Both the position numbers and the translations under genes were made by a program. The notes under the pieces are model-generated. The model did no database searches, was not told the DNA's origin, and was given only the letters and a program-made list of their open reading frames with translations. Of a stretch of DNA of 64,000 nucleotides, positions 1 through 8,069 are shown in pieces. This DNA comes from Chryseobacterium sp. Bi04 (GTDB lineage Bacteria > Bacteroidota > Bacteroidia > Flavobacteriales > Weeksellaceae). Positions within the stretch are counted from its first letter, which is position 1. Each line of letters begins with the position of its first letter. The stretch spans positions 1 to 64,000 of the forward strand of contig NZ_CAKKLP010000012.1 in the NCBI RefSeq assembly GCF_918698085.1, read 5' to 3'.

Positions 1-51
1 GCCTCTTTGAGGCCGCCGATTCTTATTTTATAAGTAAAAATATCTTCTTAA

Positions 52-861
52 TTATTCAACATCATACTTGCTGATTACTTTCTGGGTAACCCCTGAGCTG
101 CTGAAACCACCATCATGGAAAAGATTCTGCATAGTTACTTTTTGAGTAAGATCAGAGAATAAAGTTACACAATAGTTAGCACAGTCAAGAGCTGTAGCAT
201 TTCCTAGCGGAGACATATCTTCAGCATATCCAAGGAAACCTCCGAAACCTTTTACACCACTACCTGCCGTAGTAGGCGTAGGTGACTGAGAAACTGTGTT
301 AACACGTACTTTTCTCGCCCCCCAGTAATTTCCGAAAGTTCTTGCAATACTTTCAAGATAAGCCTTGTTATCAGACATATCATTGTAATCAGGGAAAGTT
401 CTCTGAGCTGCAATATAAGTTAGGGCCAAAATACTTCCCCACTCATTCATACAGTCTTTCTCCCAAGCTACACGCATTACTTTATGGAAAGAAACAGCTG
501 AAATATCCCAACCTTTTTCTAACCAGTCATAATTCATTTCAGTATAATGTTTTCCTTTTCTTACATTTACGGACATGCCTATAGAGTGAAGGATAAAATC
601 TATTTTTCCGAATTTTGCGGTTGCAGCATCAAAAAGTTTTTCAAGATCTTCTATAGAAGTAGCATCAGCAGCTATCACTTCAGAACCTGTTTTTTCTGCT
701 AAACCATTAAGCTCTCCCATTCTCAAAGCGATAGGAGCGTTAGATAAGATGAATTCCGCACCTTCCTCATGACATCTTTCAGCAACTTTCCATGCGATAG
801 ATTGTTCATTAAGGGCTCCAAAAATAATCCCCTTTTTGCCTTTAAGTAAACCGTATGACAT
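52..861 (-). CDS. fabI: Enoyl-[acyl-carrier-protein] reductase (NADH), FabI
   Basis: Catalyses the last reduction of each round of type II fatty acid synthesis in the cytoplasm, turning trans-2-enoyl-ACP into acyl-ACP. The 269-residue protein is an SDR-fold enzyme of normal FabI length. The nucleotide-binding start GIIFGALNEQSIAW (about 11-24) is the FabI variant of the glycine motif, and the active site is visible as Tyr149 and Tyr159-x6-Lys166. It is the target of triclosan-type inhibitors in other bacteria. The start ATG at 861 gives MSYGLLKGKKG, the usual FabI N-terminus. It appears to be a single-gene unit. Identification is firm from motif order and length. Confidence 0.95.
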   Translation of the reverse strand: MSYGLLKGKKGIIFGALNEQSIAWKVAERCHEEGAEFILSNAPIALRMGELNGLAEKTGSEVIAADATSIEDLEKLFDAATAKFGKIDFILHSIGMSVNVRKGKHYTEMNYDWLEKGWDISAVSFHKVMRVAWEKDCMNEWGSILALTYIAAQRTFPDYNDMSDNKAYLESIARTFGNYWGARKVRVNTVSQSPTPTTAGSGVKGFGGFLGYAEDMSPLGNATALDCANYCVTLFSDLTQKVTMQNLFHDGGFSSSGVTQKVISKYDVE

Positions 862-885
862 AATTTTTTAATGTTTATTGAAATA

Positions 886-893
886 CAAATGTA
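886..893 (-). promoter_or_regulatory. Candidate -7 element of fabI
   Basis: On the minus strand this reads TACATTTG, a perfect match to the Bacteroidota -7 consensus TAnnTTTG, 25-32 bp upstream of the fabI ATG. No clear TTG is seen at the ideal -33 distance, so the call is tentative. Confidence 0.35.
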
Positions 894-920
894 GCAATAA
901 TTGTGGTTATGACATAATAA

Positions 921-954
921 AAAATGGAGCCTTATCAATTTAAGACTCCATTTT
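921..954 (-). terminator. Hairpin terminator after the 983-1282 gene
   Basis: The arms AAAATGGAGCCTTA and TAAGACTCCATTTT form a 14-bp stem with one mismatch and a 6-nt loop. It sits 29 bp past the stop of the upstream minus-strand gene and is followed by a T-rich run on that strand. Confidence 0.6.
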
Positions 955-982
955 ATTGAAAATATTTATATGACTGAAATTA

Positions 983-1282
983 TTAATTGGTTTTCTTATT
1001 CCATTCTGCTTTTACATCCTCTGCTGCATCTTTGGTTTTTTCCCAGGCCTCATCCGCTTTATCTTTGATATCCTCCCAGGCATCTGAAACATTAGCTTTT
1101 ACCCTGTCTAACCAGTCTTCCTGATTAGCTTCCTGATCGTTATTCCTCTTCTCATTAATATAATCTTTGGCTCTGTCTGCCAATTCATTGATTTTCCACT
1201 TGGCCTGATCTGAAGCATTCTGTAAAGAGTTCTCTACATTGTTCACTGCATTTTCCGCTTTGTTATACTCTGAATTGTTCAT
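983..1282 (-). CDS. Small charged amphipathic-helix protein, LEA/apolipoprotein-like
   Basis: A 99-residue protein with no signal peptide or membrane segment. It is almost all Ala, Asp, Glu, Lys, Asn and Trp, with a recurring 11-residue-like pattern (AWEDIKDKADEAWEKTKDAAEDVKAEW near the C-terminus, split here only for description). Such repeats are typical of LEA group 3-like or apolipoprotein-like stress proteins that fold as long amphipathic helices. No catalytic motif is present. A role in desiccation or osmotic tolerance is inference from composition alone. It has its own hairpin terminator at 921-954 and is read as a single gene. Confidence 0.6.
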   Translation of the reverse strand: MNNSEYNKAENAVNNVENSLQNASDQAKWKINELADRAKDYINEKRNNDQEANQEDWLDRVKANVSDAWEDIKDKADEAWEKTKDAAEDVKAEWNKKTN

Positions 1283-1427
1283 AATATTATATTTTGTAAT
1301 TTGAATTGTATATTAGTAAATAAACAATAACCATTCCTAAAAAGATGTGATATTGTTAAATTTTTCATAATCTTTTTTTATTTTTTCTAAAATGGATATT
1401 AACTTTAAATCTGTAAATTTTTAATCT

Positions 1428-1982
1428 ATGGAAAAAATTCGTTGTGGATGGTGTGAAAAAGATGATCTGTACAGAGCATACCATGATAAGGAATGGGGAA
1501 GACCTGTATATGATGACAAAACTATTTTTGAATTTCTGATTCTTGAAAGCTTTCAGGCGGGCTTAAGCTGGTATACGATTCTCAGCAAAAGAGAAAACTT
1601 CAGAAAAGCTTTTGACCATTTTGATTATCAGAAAATGGCTGTGTATTCTGAGCATAAAATAGAAGAATTAATGAATGATTCCGGGATTATCAGAAACAGA
1701 ATGAAAATACTGGCTGCCGTCACCAACGCGCAGAAATTTATGGAGGTACAAAAAGAATTCGGAAGCTTTTCTCAATATATATGGAATTTTGTAGGCGGAA
1801 AACCTATAGATCATCAACCTGAGACTTTGGCAGATGTTCCTGCAACCACAGAAATTTCAGATAATATATCTAAAGATCTGAAGAAAAGAGGATTCAAATT
1901 TATGGGGTCTACCGTTGTATATGCTCATATGCAGGCGACCGGAATGGTAAATGATCATATCAAAAGTTGTTTTGTTAGGTGA
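1428..1982 (+). CDS. tag: DNA-3-methyladenine glycosylase I
   Basis: Removes 3-methyladenine from alkylated DNA as the first step of base excision repair. The 184-residue protein starts MEKIRCGWCEKDDLYRAYHD and keeps all four zinc ligands expected for the TAG family: Cys6, His19, His177 and Cys181. The conserved block ESFQAGLSWYTIL (about 41-53) lines the base pocket. Length matches the family (about 185-190), so the gene is intact. Its stop codon is immediately followed, in another frame, by a fragment of an unrelated adhesin-type gene (see 1983-2340), so the 3' flank has been rearranged. No other repair gene is adjacent. Confidence 0.93.
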   Translation: MEKIRCGWCEKDDLYRAYHDKEWGRPVYDDKTIFEFLILESFQAGLSWYTILSKRENFRKAFDHFDYQKMAVYSEHKIEELMNDSGIIRNRMKILAAVTNAQKFMEVQKEFGSFSQYIWNFVGGKPIDHQPETLADVPATTEISDNISKDLKKRGFKFMGSTVVYAHMQATGMVNDHIKSCFVR

Positions 1983-2340
1983 ACACACGTTTAAATCTAC
2001 AGCAATAGGATACAATGCCCAAACCAGTAAAAATGAATCTACAGCTATTGGAAACAACTCCTCTGCAGGAGGTTTCCAGTCATTGGCAGTAGGGTATAAT
2101 GCAAAAACAAATACCAATACCAATAGTGAAACGGCATTAGGATATAATGCTGTTGCCAATAGTGAAAATTCAACGGCTGTAGGCTCCGGAGCGAATGCTC
2201 TGGGACAATATTCAACAGCTGTAGGATATGGAGCGACCACTTCACAGGCCAATGCCATTGTTTTGGGAAATAATAATGCGAATGTAGGAATTGGCACTGT
2301 TGCTCCGAATACTTCTGCTAAGCTGGATGTAAACGGATAA
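1983..2340 (+). pseudogene. Relic of a YadA-like/tail-fibre-type adhesin gene
   Basis: Directly behind the tag stop an open frame runs to the TAA at 2340, with frame shifted by one relative to tag. It encodes repeats of the form STAIGYNA, STAIGNNS, SLAVGYNA, ETALGYNA, STAVGSGA, STAVGYGA, then NVGIGTVAPNTSAKLDVNG. The first part is the head-repeat pattern of trimeric YadA-type adhesins; the last part is the segment seen in many Flavobacteriia surface or tail-fibre proteins before a C-terminal domain. There is no start codon, signal peptide, promoter or anchor domain of its own, so it looks like an internal fragment left by a deletion or recombination that joined it to tag. A terminator hairpin follows at 2407. 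Confidence 0.6.
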
Positions 2341-2406
2341 TTTAAGCTGGGAGAAAAGGGAAGTGTATTTGAATAATAATGTATTTATTATAGTTGATAT
2401 GGTGTT

Positions 2407-2431
2407 AAAGGCTTCCAATTTGGAAGCCTTT
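2407..2431 (+). terminator. Rho-independent terminator
   Basis: Perfect 11-bp inverted repeat AAAGGCTTCCA / TGGAAGCCTTT with a 3-nt loop, followed by TTT. It ends transcription of tag and the adhesin relic. Confidence 0.8.
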
Positions 2432-2451
2432 TTTATGATTTAGTTTTTAAA

Positions 2452-2529
2452 TTAAGGTAATACTGTAGCGATAAAAGCGGATAAATACCCAATAAGCATT
2501 ACGAAGAGCATAAAAGTAAAGGGAATCAT
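2452..2529 (-). CDS. Possible 25-residue membrane peptide
   Basis: A short open frame starting at ATG 2529 would encode an almost wholly hydrophobic peptide (MIPFTFMLFVMLIGYLSAFI and five more residues). It lies downstream of, and on the same strand as, the small membrane protein gene at 2584-2832. The composition suits a single membrane helix, but chance open frames of this size are common in AT-rich DNA, so support is weak. Confidence 0.2.
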   Translation of the reverse strand: MIPFTFMLFVMLIGYLSAFIATVLP

Positions 2530-2583
2530 AAGACTCTTGAAAAGTACAGTTTAACCATCTATTCTGCATTTTGTAAAAAGTTT

Positions 2584-2832
2584 TTAATTGGACTTTCGGG
2601 ATTTGATCTCTTTACGTATTTCCCGCTGGCTATTCCATATGGTGAGATACATAGGAATGAAAAATATAGGGAGGGAACTGATGATGCTGAAACCGTTCCT
2701 GAGCGTTGCATAAATTGAAGCGACAATCATGATTCCTACAATAATGCAGTACGAAATAAATATAGCAGACCGCTTTTTATCTTCTTTGGTGAGCTCGTCA
2801 ATAGACAAGCCGGATAGCTTAGTGTTTTTCAT
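2584..2832 (-). CDS. Small two-helix membrane protein of unknown function
   Basis: An 82-residue protein with a cytoplasmic-looking charged N-terminus (about 1-22), two predicted membrane helices (about 23-43 and 50-68) and a basic C-terminus ending REIRKEIKSRKSN. No recognisable family. The ATG at 2832 is the only good start. It lies alone between the tag region and the OhrR-type gene. Confidence 0.55.
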   Translation of the reverse strand: MKNTKLSGLSIDELTKEDKKRSAIFISYCIIVGIMIVASIYATLRNGFSIISSLPIFFIPMYLTIWNSQREIRKEIKSRKSN

Positions 2833-3006
2833 GCTTAATGTTAGTTTTAAAGGTTTTAGTTATTGCGAATTTAATAATAAAGTGAAGTCATAAATAAGAA
2901 AAAGGTGAAAAAATGAACGGTCATAGTAATTTTACACTAAAGTGTAGTCGTACTTCTGTAACAGCTATTCTTTTCTCATAGAAAAAAAATATTGTAAACA
3001 AAAATA

Positions 3007-3035
3007 TTGTGCACAAAATAAATAAGTTATTTTTG
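3007..3035 (+). promoter_or_regulatory. Promoter with overlapping palindromic operator for the OhrR-type gene
   Basis: TTG at 3007-3009 and TATTTTTG at 3028-3035 are separated by 18 bp, a perfect Bacteroidota promoter. The -33 element is part of the perfect 10-bp palindrome TTGTGCACAA (3007-3016), extended imperfectly by flanking TA. A related site, TTGTAAACAA, lies a few bases upstream. A repressor bound to the palindrome would block the promoter, as expected for autoregulation by a MarR-family protein. The promoter also argues that translation starts at 3054 or 3057, not at the upstream GTG 3009. Confidence 0.55.
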
Positions 3036-3053
3036 TTACTTAATAAAAAATTT

Positions 3054-3482
3054 ATGATGGCTCTTTCCGAACATTTATGCTTTAAAATATATGCGCTTTC
3101 AAGGTATATTACAGGTTTATATAAACCTTACCTGGACGAAATTTCGCTGACATATCCTCAATATCTGGTCATGGTTGTTTTATGGGAGAATGGAGAAATG
3201 AATATTGGTAAAATAGGAGAACATCTTCATCTGGATAACGGAACTTTAACTCCTTTACTGAAGCGGATGGAAACCCATCACCTTCTAACGAGAACCAGAA
3301 GTACAGAGGACGAAAGGGTAGTGCTTATAAACCTCACAGAAAACGGAAAGATACTTCAGGAAAAGGCAAAACATATTCCGGAAGCTGTTCAGAAATGTAT
3401 ACACCTCAATGAAAAAACGAAAACTGGTTTAATGGCTGCATTGGATGAAATGCTTTCCTCTCAGAAAATATCAGATATATGA
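3054..3482 (+). CDS. MarR-family regulator, OhrR-type peroxide sensor
   Basis: A winged-helix repressor of about 142 residues. The N-terminus ALSEHLCFKIYALSRYITG matches the OhrR family, where the single N-terminal Cys (here in HLCF) is the peroxide-reactive residue; the Tyr residues after it are also conserved (TYPQYLVM). The DNA-binding part runs through IGKIGEHLHLDNGTLTPLLK and the wing contains DERVV. OhrR normally represses an organic hydroperoxide reductase gene ohr, but none is adjacent here. The frame extends to a GTG at 3009, but a promoter covers that region, so ATG 3054 (or 3057) is preferred. The stop overlaps the next gene by 4 bp, implying translational coupling. Confidence 0.85.
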   Translation: MMALSEHLCFKIYALSRYITGLYKPYLDEISLTYPQYLVMVVLWENGEMNIGKIGEHLHLDNGTLTPLLKRMETHHLLTRTRSTEDERVVLINLTENGKILQEKAKHIPEAVQKCIHLNEKTKTGLMAALDEMLSSQKISDI

Positions 3483-4240
3483 AAAAAATAGGAATTATAG
3501 GCTACGGATGGCTGGGAGAAAGAATGGCAACAGCTATGTCTGATCGGTATAGAATATATGCTACCACGACTACACAGGATAAAGCTGATGAACTGAATTC
3601 TAAAGGATTTCATGCAGTAGTGGCTCATTTTATGGATTATCAGCTGGCAGAGCCTTATCCGCAATGGGAAGAAGTTCAGGATCTGGATGTTTTAATTATT
3701 ACGATTCCGGTTACAGGAAGAAGCTGCTGTGTAAGTTCGCTGTACAACAGAATTCAGAATTTATCATTATTTATAGGTGATTTCAAAGGGCAGATGTTTC
3801 TCATGAGCTCTACGGGTGTTTATCCGGATGTTCCGGAAGAGGTAACCGAAGAAAAGGTACCTGTAGAAAAGGTTTCGGGAGAAAGATTGGTAAGAAATAC
3901 ATATCCGCAGGTGAATATTCTAAGACTGGGAGGTCTGATGGGAGATGATAGGCTTCTTAAAAACTATACTGTGTTCAATCCGGATTTTGCAGTTAACCAT
4001 ATTCACTACGCTGATAGCTGTAGAGTGATCTCAGAAATGATAGAAAAAGGGACAAAAGGAAAACTTTATAATGTGACCGCTCCGATGCATCCGTCAAAAA
4101 ATCAGGTAATTCAGGCCCAAAAGAATTTGCCGGATACTGAAGCCGGCGAAATACAGGGAAAGAAAGTTATGTCTTCAAAGTTAATTTCAGAACTTGATTT
4201 TGTTTTCCAGTATCCGGATCCAAGGTATTTTCATCTATAG
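3479..4240 (+). CDS. NAD(P)-binding Rossmann protein, YeeZ-like epimerase family
   Basis: A 253-residue cytoplasmic protein beginning IGIIGYGWLGERMA, a dinucleotide-binding glycine motif of the G-x-G-x-x-G type. The middle contains MSSTGVYPDVPEEVTEEK, the region where related atypical SDR proteins (YeeZ) have the Ser and Tyr of the active site, and the later motif ILRLGGLMG is typical of the extended SDR group. The real substrate is unknown. The ATG overlaps the stop of the OhrR-type gene (ATGA), so the two form an operon. A link to peroxide or electrophile stress is inference from that coupling. Confidence 0.75.
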   Translation: MKKIGIIGYGWLGERMATAMSDRYRIYATTTTQDKADELNSKGFHAVVAHFMDYQLAEPYPQWEEVQDLDVLIITIPVTGRSCCVSSLYNRIQNLSLFIGDFKGQMFLMSSTGVYPDVPEEVTEEKVPVEKVSGERLVRNTYPQVNILRLGGLMGDDRLLKNYTVFNPDFAVNHIHYADSCRVISEMIEKGTKGKLYNVTAPMHPSKNQVIQAQKNLPDTEAGEIQGKKVMSSKLISELDFVFQYPDPRYFHL

Positions 4241-4344
4241 GCTCCAAGGTTGTTATCCAACCTCTAAACTCCACTCTCTTTCCAAATAATTTCCAAGTCT
4301 GAAACTTTATAAGTATTTTTACTGAACTTTTAATTACAACAATA

Positions 4345-5154
4345 ATGATTCAATATTTAGATAATATTCAACACAAAGATTCAAAAAACTTTTTTCTTAT
4401 TGCCGGACCTTGTATTATTGAGGGGGAAGATATGGCCCTAAGAATTGCAGAAAAAGTAATTGAGATCACAGACAAGTACAATATTCCCTATATTTTCAAA
4501 GGAAGTTTTAAAAAGGCCAACAGAAGTCGAGTAGATTCTTTTACCTCTATTGGTGAAGAAAAATCTCTTGAAATCCTTAAAAAAGTAGGGGAGACATTCA
4601 ATATTCCTACAACAACAGATATTCACGAAAATGAGCATGCAGCGTTGGCAGCGCAGTACGTGGATGTTTTACAGATCCCTGCATTTTTGGTACGTCAGAC
4701 AGACCTTTTGGTAGCCGCAGCAAAAACCGGGAAATGTGTTACCCTGAAAAAAGGACAGTTTCTGTCTCCGGAAGCGATGAAGTTTGCCGTTCAGAAAATT
4801 ACAGATTCTGATAATCAGAAAGTAGCGATCATTGAAAGAGGAAATTCTTTTGGATATACAGATCTGATCGTAGATTACAGAGGTATTCCCACGATGAGAG
4901 AATATGCTCCGGTCATTTTAGACGTTACCCACTCATTACAACAGCCTAATCAAAGCTCAGGGGTGACAGGAGGAAGACCAGACCTTATTGAAACAGTGGC
5001 TAAAGCTGGAATAGCAGTAGGTGCAGATGGTCTTTTCATAGAAACACATCCTACGCCTGAAACAGCATTGTCTGATGGGGCCAATATGCTAAGACTGGAT
5101 TTATTAGAAGATTTACTGCAAAAATTAACAAGAATTAGAGAATCAATTTTGTAA
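4345..5154 (+). CDS. kdsA: 3-deoxy-8-phosphooctulonate synthase (KDO-8-phosphate synthase)
   Basis: Condenses arabinose-5-phosphate with phosphoenolpyruvate to make KDO-8-phosphate for the lipopolysaccharide inner core. The 269-residue protein has the family signature FLIAGPCIIEGEDMAL near residue 17, the substrate loop FKGSFKKANRSRVDSF (about 52-67), and the later conserved GGRPDLIETVAKAGIAVGADG and ETHPTP segments. Length matches KdsA. It is followed 44 bp later by a TonB receptor gene on the same strand; both may be cotranscribed. Confidence 0.95.
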   Translation: MIQYLDNIQHKDSKNFFLIAGPCIIEGEDMALRIAEKVIEITDKYNIPYIFKGSFKKANRSRVDSFTSIGEEKSLEILKKVGETFNIPTTTDIHENEHAALAAQYVDVLQIPAFLVRQTDLLVAAAKTGKCVTLKKGQFLSPEAMKFAVQKITDSDNQKVAIIERGNSFGYTDLIVDYRGIPTMREYAPVILDVTHSLQQPNQSSGVTGGRPDLIETVAKAGIAVGADGLFIETHPTPETALSDGANMLRLDLLEDLLQKLTRIRESIL

Positions 5155-5198
5155 TTGTTAAAAAAACATTAATTTTAGAAATTCTTAAAACATTTCTT

Positions 5199-7400
5199 TT
5201 GAAAAAACTAGTTTTACCGTTAAGCCTTATAGTTCCCGTACTTATTTTCTCCCAACAAAGAAAAAAGGATACGGTGACTAAAGTAACCGATATTGAGGAA
5301 GTTGTATTCCAGAAAAAAACAACAGGAAGAACAAACGATCTTACCAACGTAAAAATTTCAGCCAAAGAGGCTAAAGCAGTAGCTTCTATAAGTGGAGGAA
5401 TTGAAGGGCTACTTAAAACCCTTCCTTCCGTAAACTCAAATACTGAGCTCTCTTCCCAATATATGGTGCGTGGTGGAAACTATGATGAAAACCTTATCTA
5501 TATCAATGATATTGAGATTTACAGACCTTTCCTTGTAAGAAACTCTCAGCAGGAAGGGATGAGCATCATTAATCCGGATATGGTTTCAACAGTCAACTTC
5601 TCAGCAGGAGGATTTGAACCTAAATATGGAGATAAAATGTCTTCCGCATTAAATATCTATTATCGCGAACCTGAAAAGTTTGAGCTTTCAGGGGAGGCAA
5701 GTTTAATTGGAGGAAGGCTTACAACAGGGCTTGCTTCAAAAAATAAAAAACTTACGGCCTTATTTTCAGGAAGATACAGAAATACCAATCTTGTTTTAAA
5801 TACACTGAATGAAGATACAGACTTTAACCCAACGTATTGGGATTTTCAGTCTTATATCAATTATCATGTGAATGATAAATTCTCCATGTCATTCATCGGG
5901 TATTATTCCAAGAACGATTATGAAATGGTTCCCAAAGCAAAAGATGTTACTTTTGGAACACTTCAGCAGCCTATCAATGTATACATCAATTATTACGGGC
6001 AGGAAAAGGACCAGTATAAAAATATGATGGGAACTTTTTCCATGAATTATAAACCATCTGATAAATGGAGACTTACATTGGATAGTTTTGCTTACCAAAA
6101 CAGGGAAAAAGAGTATTATTCCATACAGTCAGGCTATAAGCTGCAGACTTTTGATCCTATTACAAAAGATCCGCTTCCCAGCTTTGATGCAGGGGCACAG
6201 ATAGATCATGCCAGAAATGATCTTTTTGTAAGAACATACGGAACACAGTTCAGGGCCCGTTTTTCTCCTAATAGCAATACGGATATAGAAGTTGGATTCA
6301 AATATGAAAAAGAAAATTTAAAAGATCTTACCAACGAATGGAAACTTGTAGATTCGGCAGGATATAGCCTTCCAAGGCCTATTGTAGATCCAAGGGGAAC
6401 AACCGGAGATCTTAAGCTGGCGTATTATATTGCAGGTGCCAATAATATTGAACCTACAAGATTATCCGCTTACGCACAGTATTCACAAAAATTTTATTGG
6501 GGAGCCAGTAAAGTATTCATCAATGCCGGAGCCAGGGTAGCCAATTGGAGTTTTAATAAAGAAACAATATTCTCACCAAGATTTCAGTTTGCCATAAAAC
6601 CGGACTGGGAATCTGATATGTTATTTAAAGTTTCAGGAGGGATTTATTATCAGGCTCCTTTCTATAAGGAAATCAAAGACCTTGATGGGAATTTCAACAG
6701 CAATATAAAGTCTCAGCGTTCGATACAGTTAATTCTTGCTAACGACTACGAGTTCCAGATGTATGACCGGCCGTTTAAACTTACTACAGAACTCTATTAT
6801 AAGAAAATGGATAACCTGATTCCTTATTATATGGATAATGTAAGAATCCGCTATTCAGGGCAGAATAATGCTACCGGATATGCCTATGGTATTGATACCA
6901 GATTATTCGGAGAGTTTGTTCCCGGAGTAGACTCATGGTTGTCTGCAAGTTATGCAAGGGTATTTGAGAATATAGACGGGCAGGGAAATATCCCAAGACC
7001 TACGGACCAACGTTTCAGGTTTGCTATGTTCTATCAGGATTATATGCCGAGATTCCCTTCAATGCGTGTTAATCTTACATTGGTATATGCTATGGGGCTT
7101 CCAAACGGAGCACCTGTTTTCACAAACCCTTATCAGTATCAGAGTACATTGCCTGCTTATAAAAGAGTGGATCTTGGATTATCGAAAGTTTTTATTGATC
7201 CAAAGGATAAAAAGAAAAGATATGGATTCTGGGGTAACTTCGAGGAGCTAACACTGGGAGTTCAGGTTTTCAATGCATTTAATATAAACAATACGGTAGC
7301 TAATCAGTGGATAACAGATTATAACTCTAATGTTATGTATCCGGTTCCCGTACGTCTTACAGGGCGTTTCTTTAATGTTAAGTTAGAGTTTAAACTGTAG
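5199..7400 (+). CDS. TonB-dependent outer-membrane receptor
   Basis: A 733-residue outer-membrane protein. A signal peptide (MKKLVLPLSLIVPVLIFSQQ) is followed by a short linker DIEEVVFQKK, then a plug domain (about 45-150) with MVRGGNYDENLIYINDIEIYR-like sequence, then a long beta-barrel ending in aromatic-Lys-Leu (VKLEFKL), the usual barrel end. The carboxypeptidase-like N-terminal domain of SusC proteins is missing. No SusD partner is adjacent, so it is more likely a small-ligand or metal-complex transporter than a glycan importer; the ligand cannot be read from sequence. The gene begins with a TTG codon, and the next in-frame choices would remove the signal peptide. Confidence 0.85.
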   Translation: MKKLVLPLSLIVPVLIFSQQRKKDTVTKVTDIEEVVFQKKTTGRTNDLTNVKISAKEAKAVASISGGIEGLLKTLPSVNSNTELSSQYMVRGGNYDENLIYINDIEIYRPFLVRNSQQEGMSIINPDMVSTVNFSAGGFEPKYGDKMSSALNIYYREPEKFELSGEASLIGGRLTTGLASKNKKLTALFSGRYRNTNLVLNTLNEDTDFNPTYWDFQSYINYHVNDKFSMSFIGYYSKNDYEMVPKAKDVTFGTLQQPINVYINYYGQEKDQYKNMMGTFSMNYKPSDKWRLTLDSFAYQNREKEYYSIQSGYKLQTFDPITKDPLPSFDAGAQIDHARNDLFVRTYGTQFRARFSPNSNTDIEVGFKYEKENLKDLTNEWKLVDSAGYSLPRPIVDPRGTTGDLKLAYYIAGANNIEPTRLSAYAQYSQKFYWGASKVFINAGARVANWSFNKETIFSPRFQFAIKPDWESDMLFKVSGGIYYQAPFYKEIKDLDGNFNSNIKSQRSIQLILANDYEFQMYDRPFKLTTELYYKKMDNLIPYYMDNVRIRYSGQNNATGYAYGIDTRLFGEFVPGVDSWLSASYARVFENIDGQGNIPRPTDQRFRFAMFYQDYMPRFPSMRVNLTLVYAMGLPNGAPVFTNPYQYQSTLPAYKRVDLGLSKVFIDPKDKKKRYGFWGNFEELTLGVQVFNAFNINNTVANQWITDYNSNVMYPVPVRLTGRFFNVKLEFKL

Positions 7401-7461
7401 AACTTAGACGTTAAATGGATTTTGTAGATGTACTCAATCCCATGAAATACTAAAAAATAGT

Positions 7462-7491
7462 AAAAGCTCCGGGATATTTTCCGGAGCTTTT
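7462..7491 (+). terminator. Rho-independent terminator after the TonB receptor
   Basis: 11-bp perfect stem AAAAGCTCCGG / CCGGAGCTTTT with an 8-nt loop and following T-run. Confidence 0.85.
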
Positions 7492-7502
7492 TTAATAAAC
7501 CA

Positions 7503-7563
7503 GAATTTTATAACAACAATACCGAATTTTATAACAACGGTTTCGCGGATATTTTTACCTTTG
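7503..7563 (+). promoter_or_regulatory. Direct-repeat activator site and promoter of the copper gene set
   Basis: The 15-mer GAATTTTATAACAAC occurs twice, at 7503-7517 and 7524-7538, exactly 21 bp apart, two turns of the helix. A perfect -7 element TACCTTTG follows at 7556-7563, just before the ATG at 7572. There is no good TTG -33; the second repeat ends 17 bp before the -7 element, where an activator would replace a weak -33. This layout suits a response regulator binding head-to-tail. The regulator is not in the window. Confidence 0.55.
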
Positions 7564-7571
7564 TCCTGTCA

Positions 7572-7952
7572 ATGAAAAAGATTCTTGCCATATTATTCTC
7601 TATTTTCTACTTCGGATTTTCTTCCGGAGCAGCATTTAGTGTTCATTTTTGTATGCAGGAATTTGTTTCTGTAAGCCAGAAAACAAGTGACATCTGTGGA
7701 AAATGTGGTGTTAAAGAGAAAAAGGGATGTTGTAAAACAGAAATTAAAGTTGTAAAAGTTGATGATTCTCAAAAATCAGATTTGATTAGTATTAACTTTT
7801 TAGGACAAATTTCTGAAATCCCTGTTACACACCAGTTTTTCTTTGCTGACAAATCTTTTTCAGCTTCAAAATTTACTCAAATTCAGATCAATGGGCCTCC
7901 GGAATACCAACCGGTTCCTATTTACATCCATCACTGTAATTTTAGAATTTAG
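7572..7952 (+). CDS. HYC_CC_PP family secreted protein
   Basis: A 126-residue exported protein with a signal peptide (about 1-20). It carries the spaced Cys/His elements that define this Bacteroidota family: HFC (His-Phe-Cys, a variant of His-Tyr-Cys) near residue 29, the pairs CGKCG and GCCK around 45-57, and a C-terminal NGPPEYQPVPIYIHHCNF. Such proteins are commonly found beside copper and heavy-metal genes, and the Cys/His content suits metal binding; the precise role is unknown. It is first in a set with a DUF3347 protein and a multicopper oxidase, under the direct-repeat promoter at 7503-7563. Confidence 0.75.
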   Translation: MKKILAILFSIFYFGFSSGAAFSVHFCMQEFVSVSQKTSDICGKCGVKEKKGCCKTEIKVVKVDDSQKSDLISINFLGQISEIPVTHQFFFADKSFSASKFTQIQINGPPEYQPVPIYIHHCNFRI

Positions 7953-8069
7953 AATAAGTCCGTCGTTTCCGGTATGATGATCATATCGTTACAGACGACA
8001 TGCTCTGACGCATTTTCTGATGTGTCTTTAATATTCCTTTATTAAAAATTAATTCTAAAATTTAAAACA

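Noticed and set aside
1857..2297. 146-residue minus-strand open frame
   Set aside because: Antisense to the tag 3' end and the adhesin repeats; its regular pattern mirrors the repeats.
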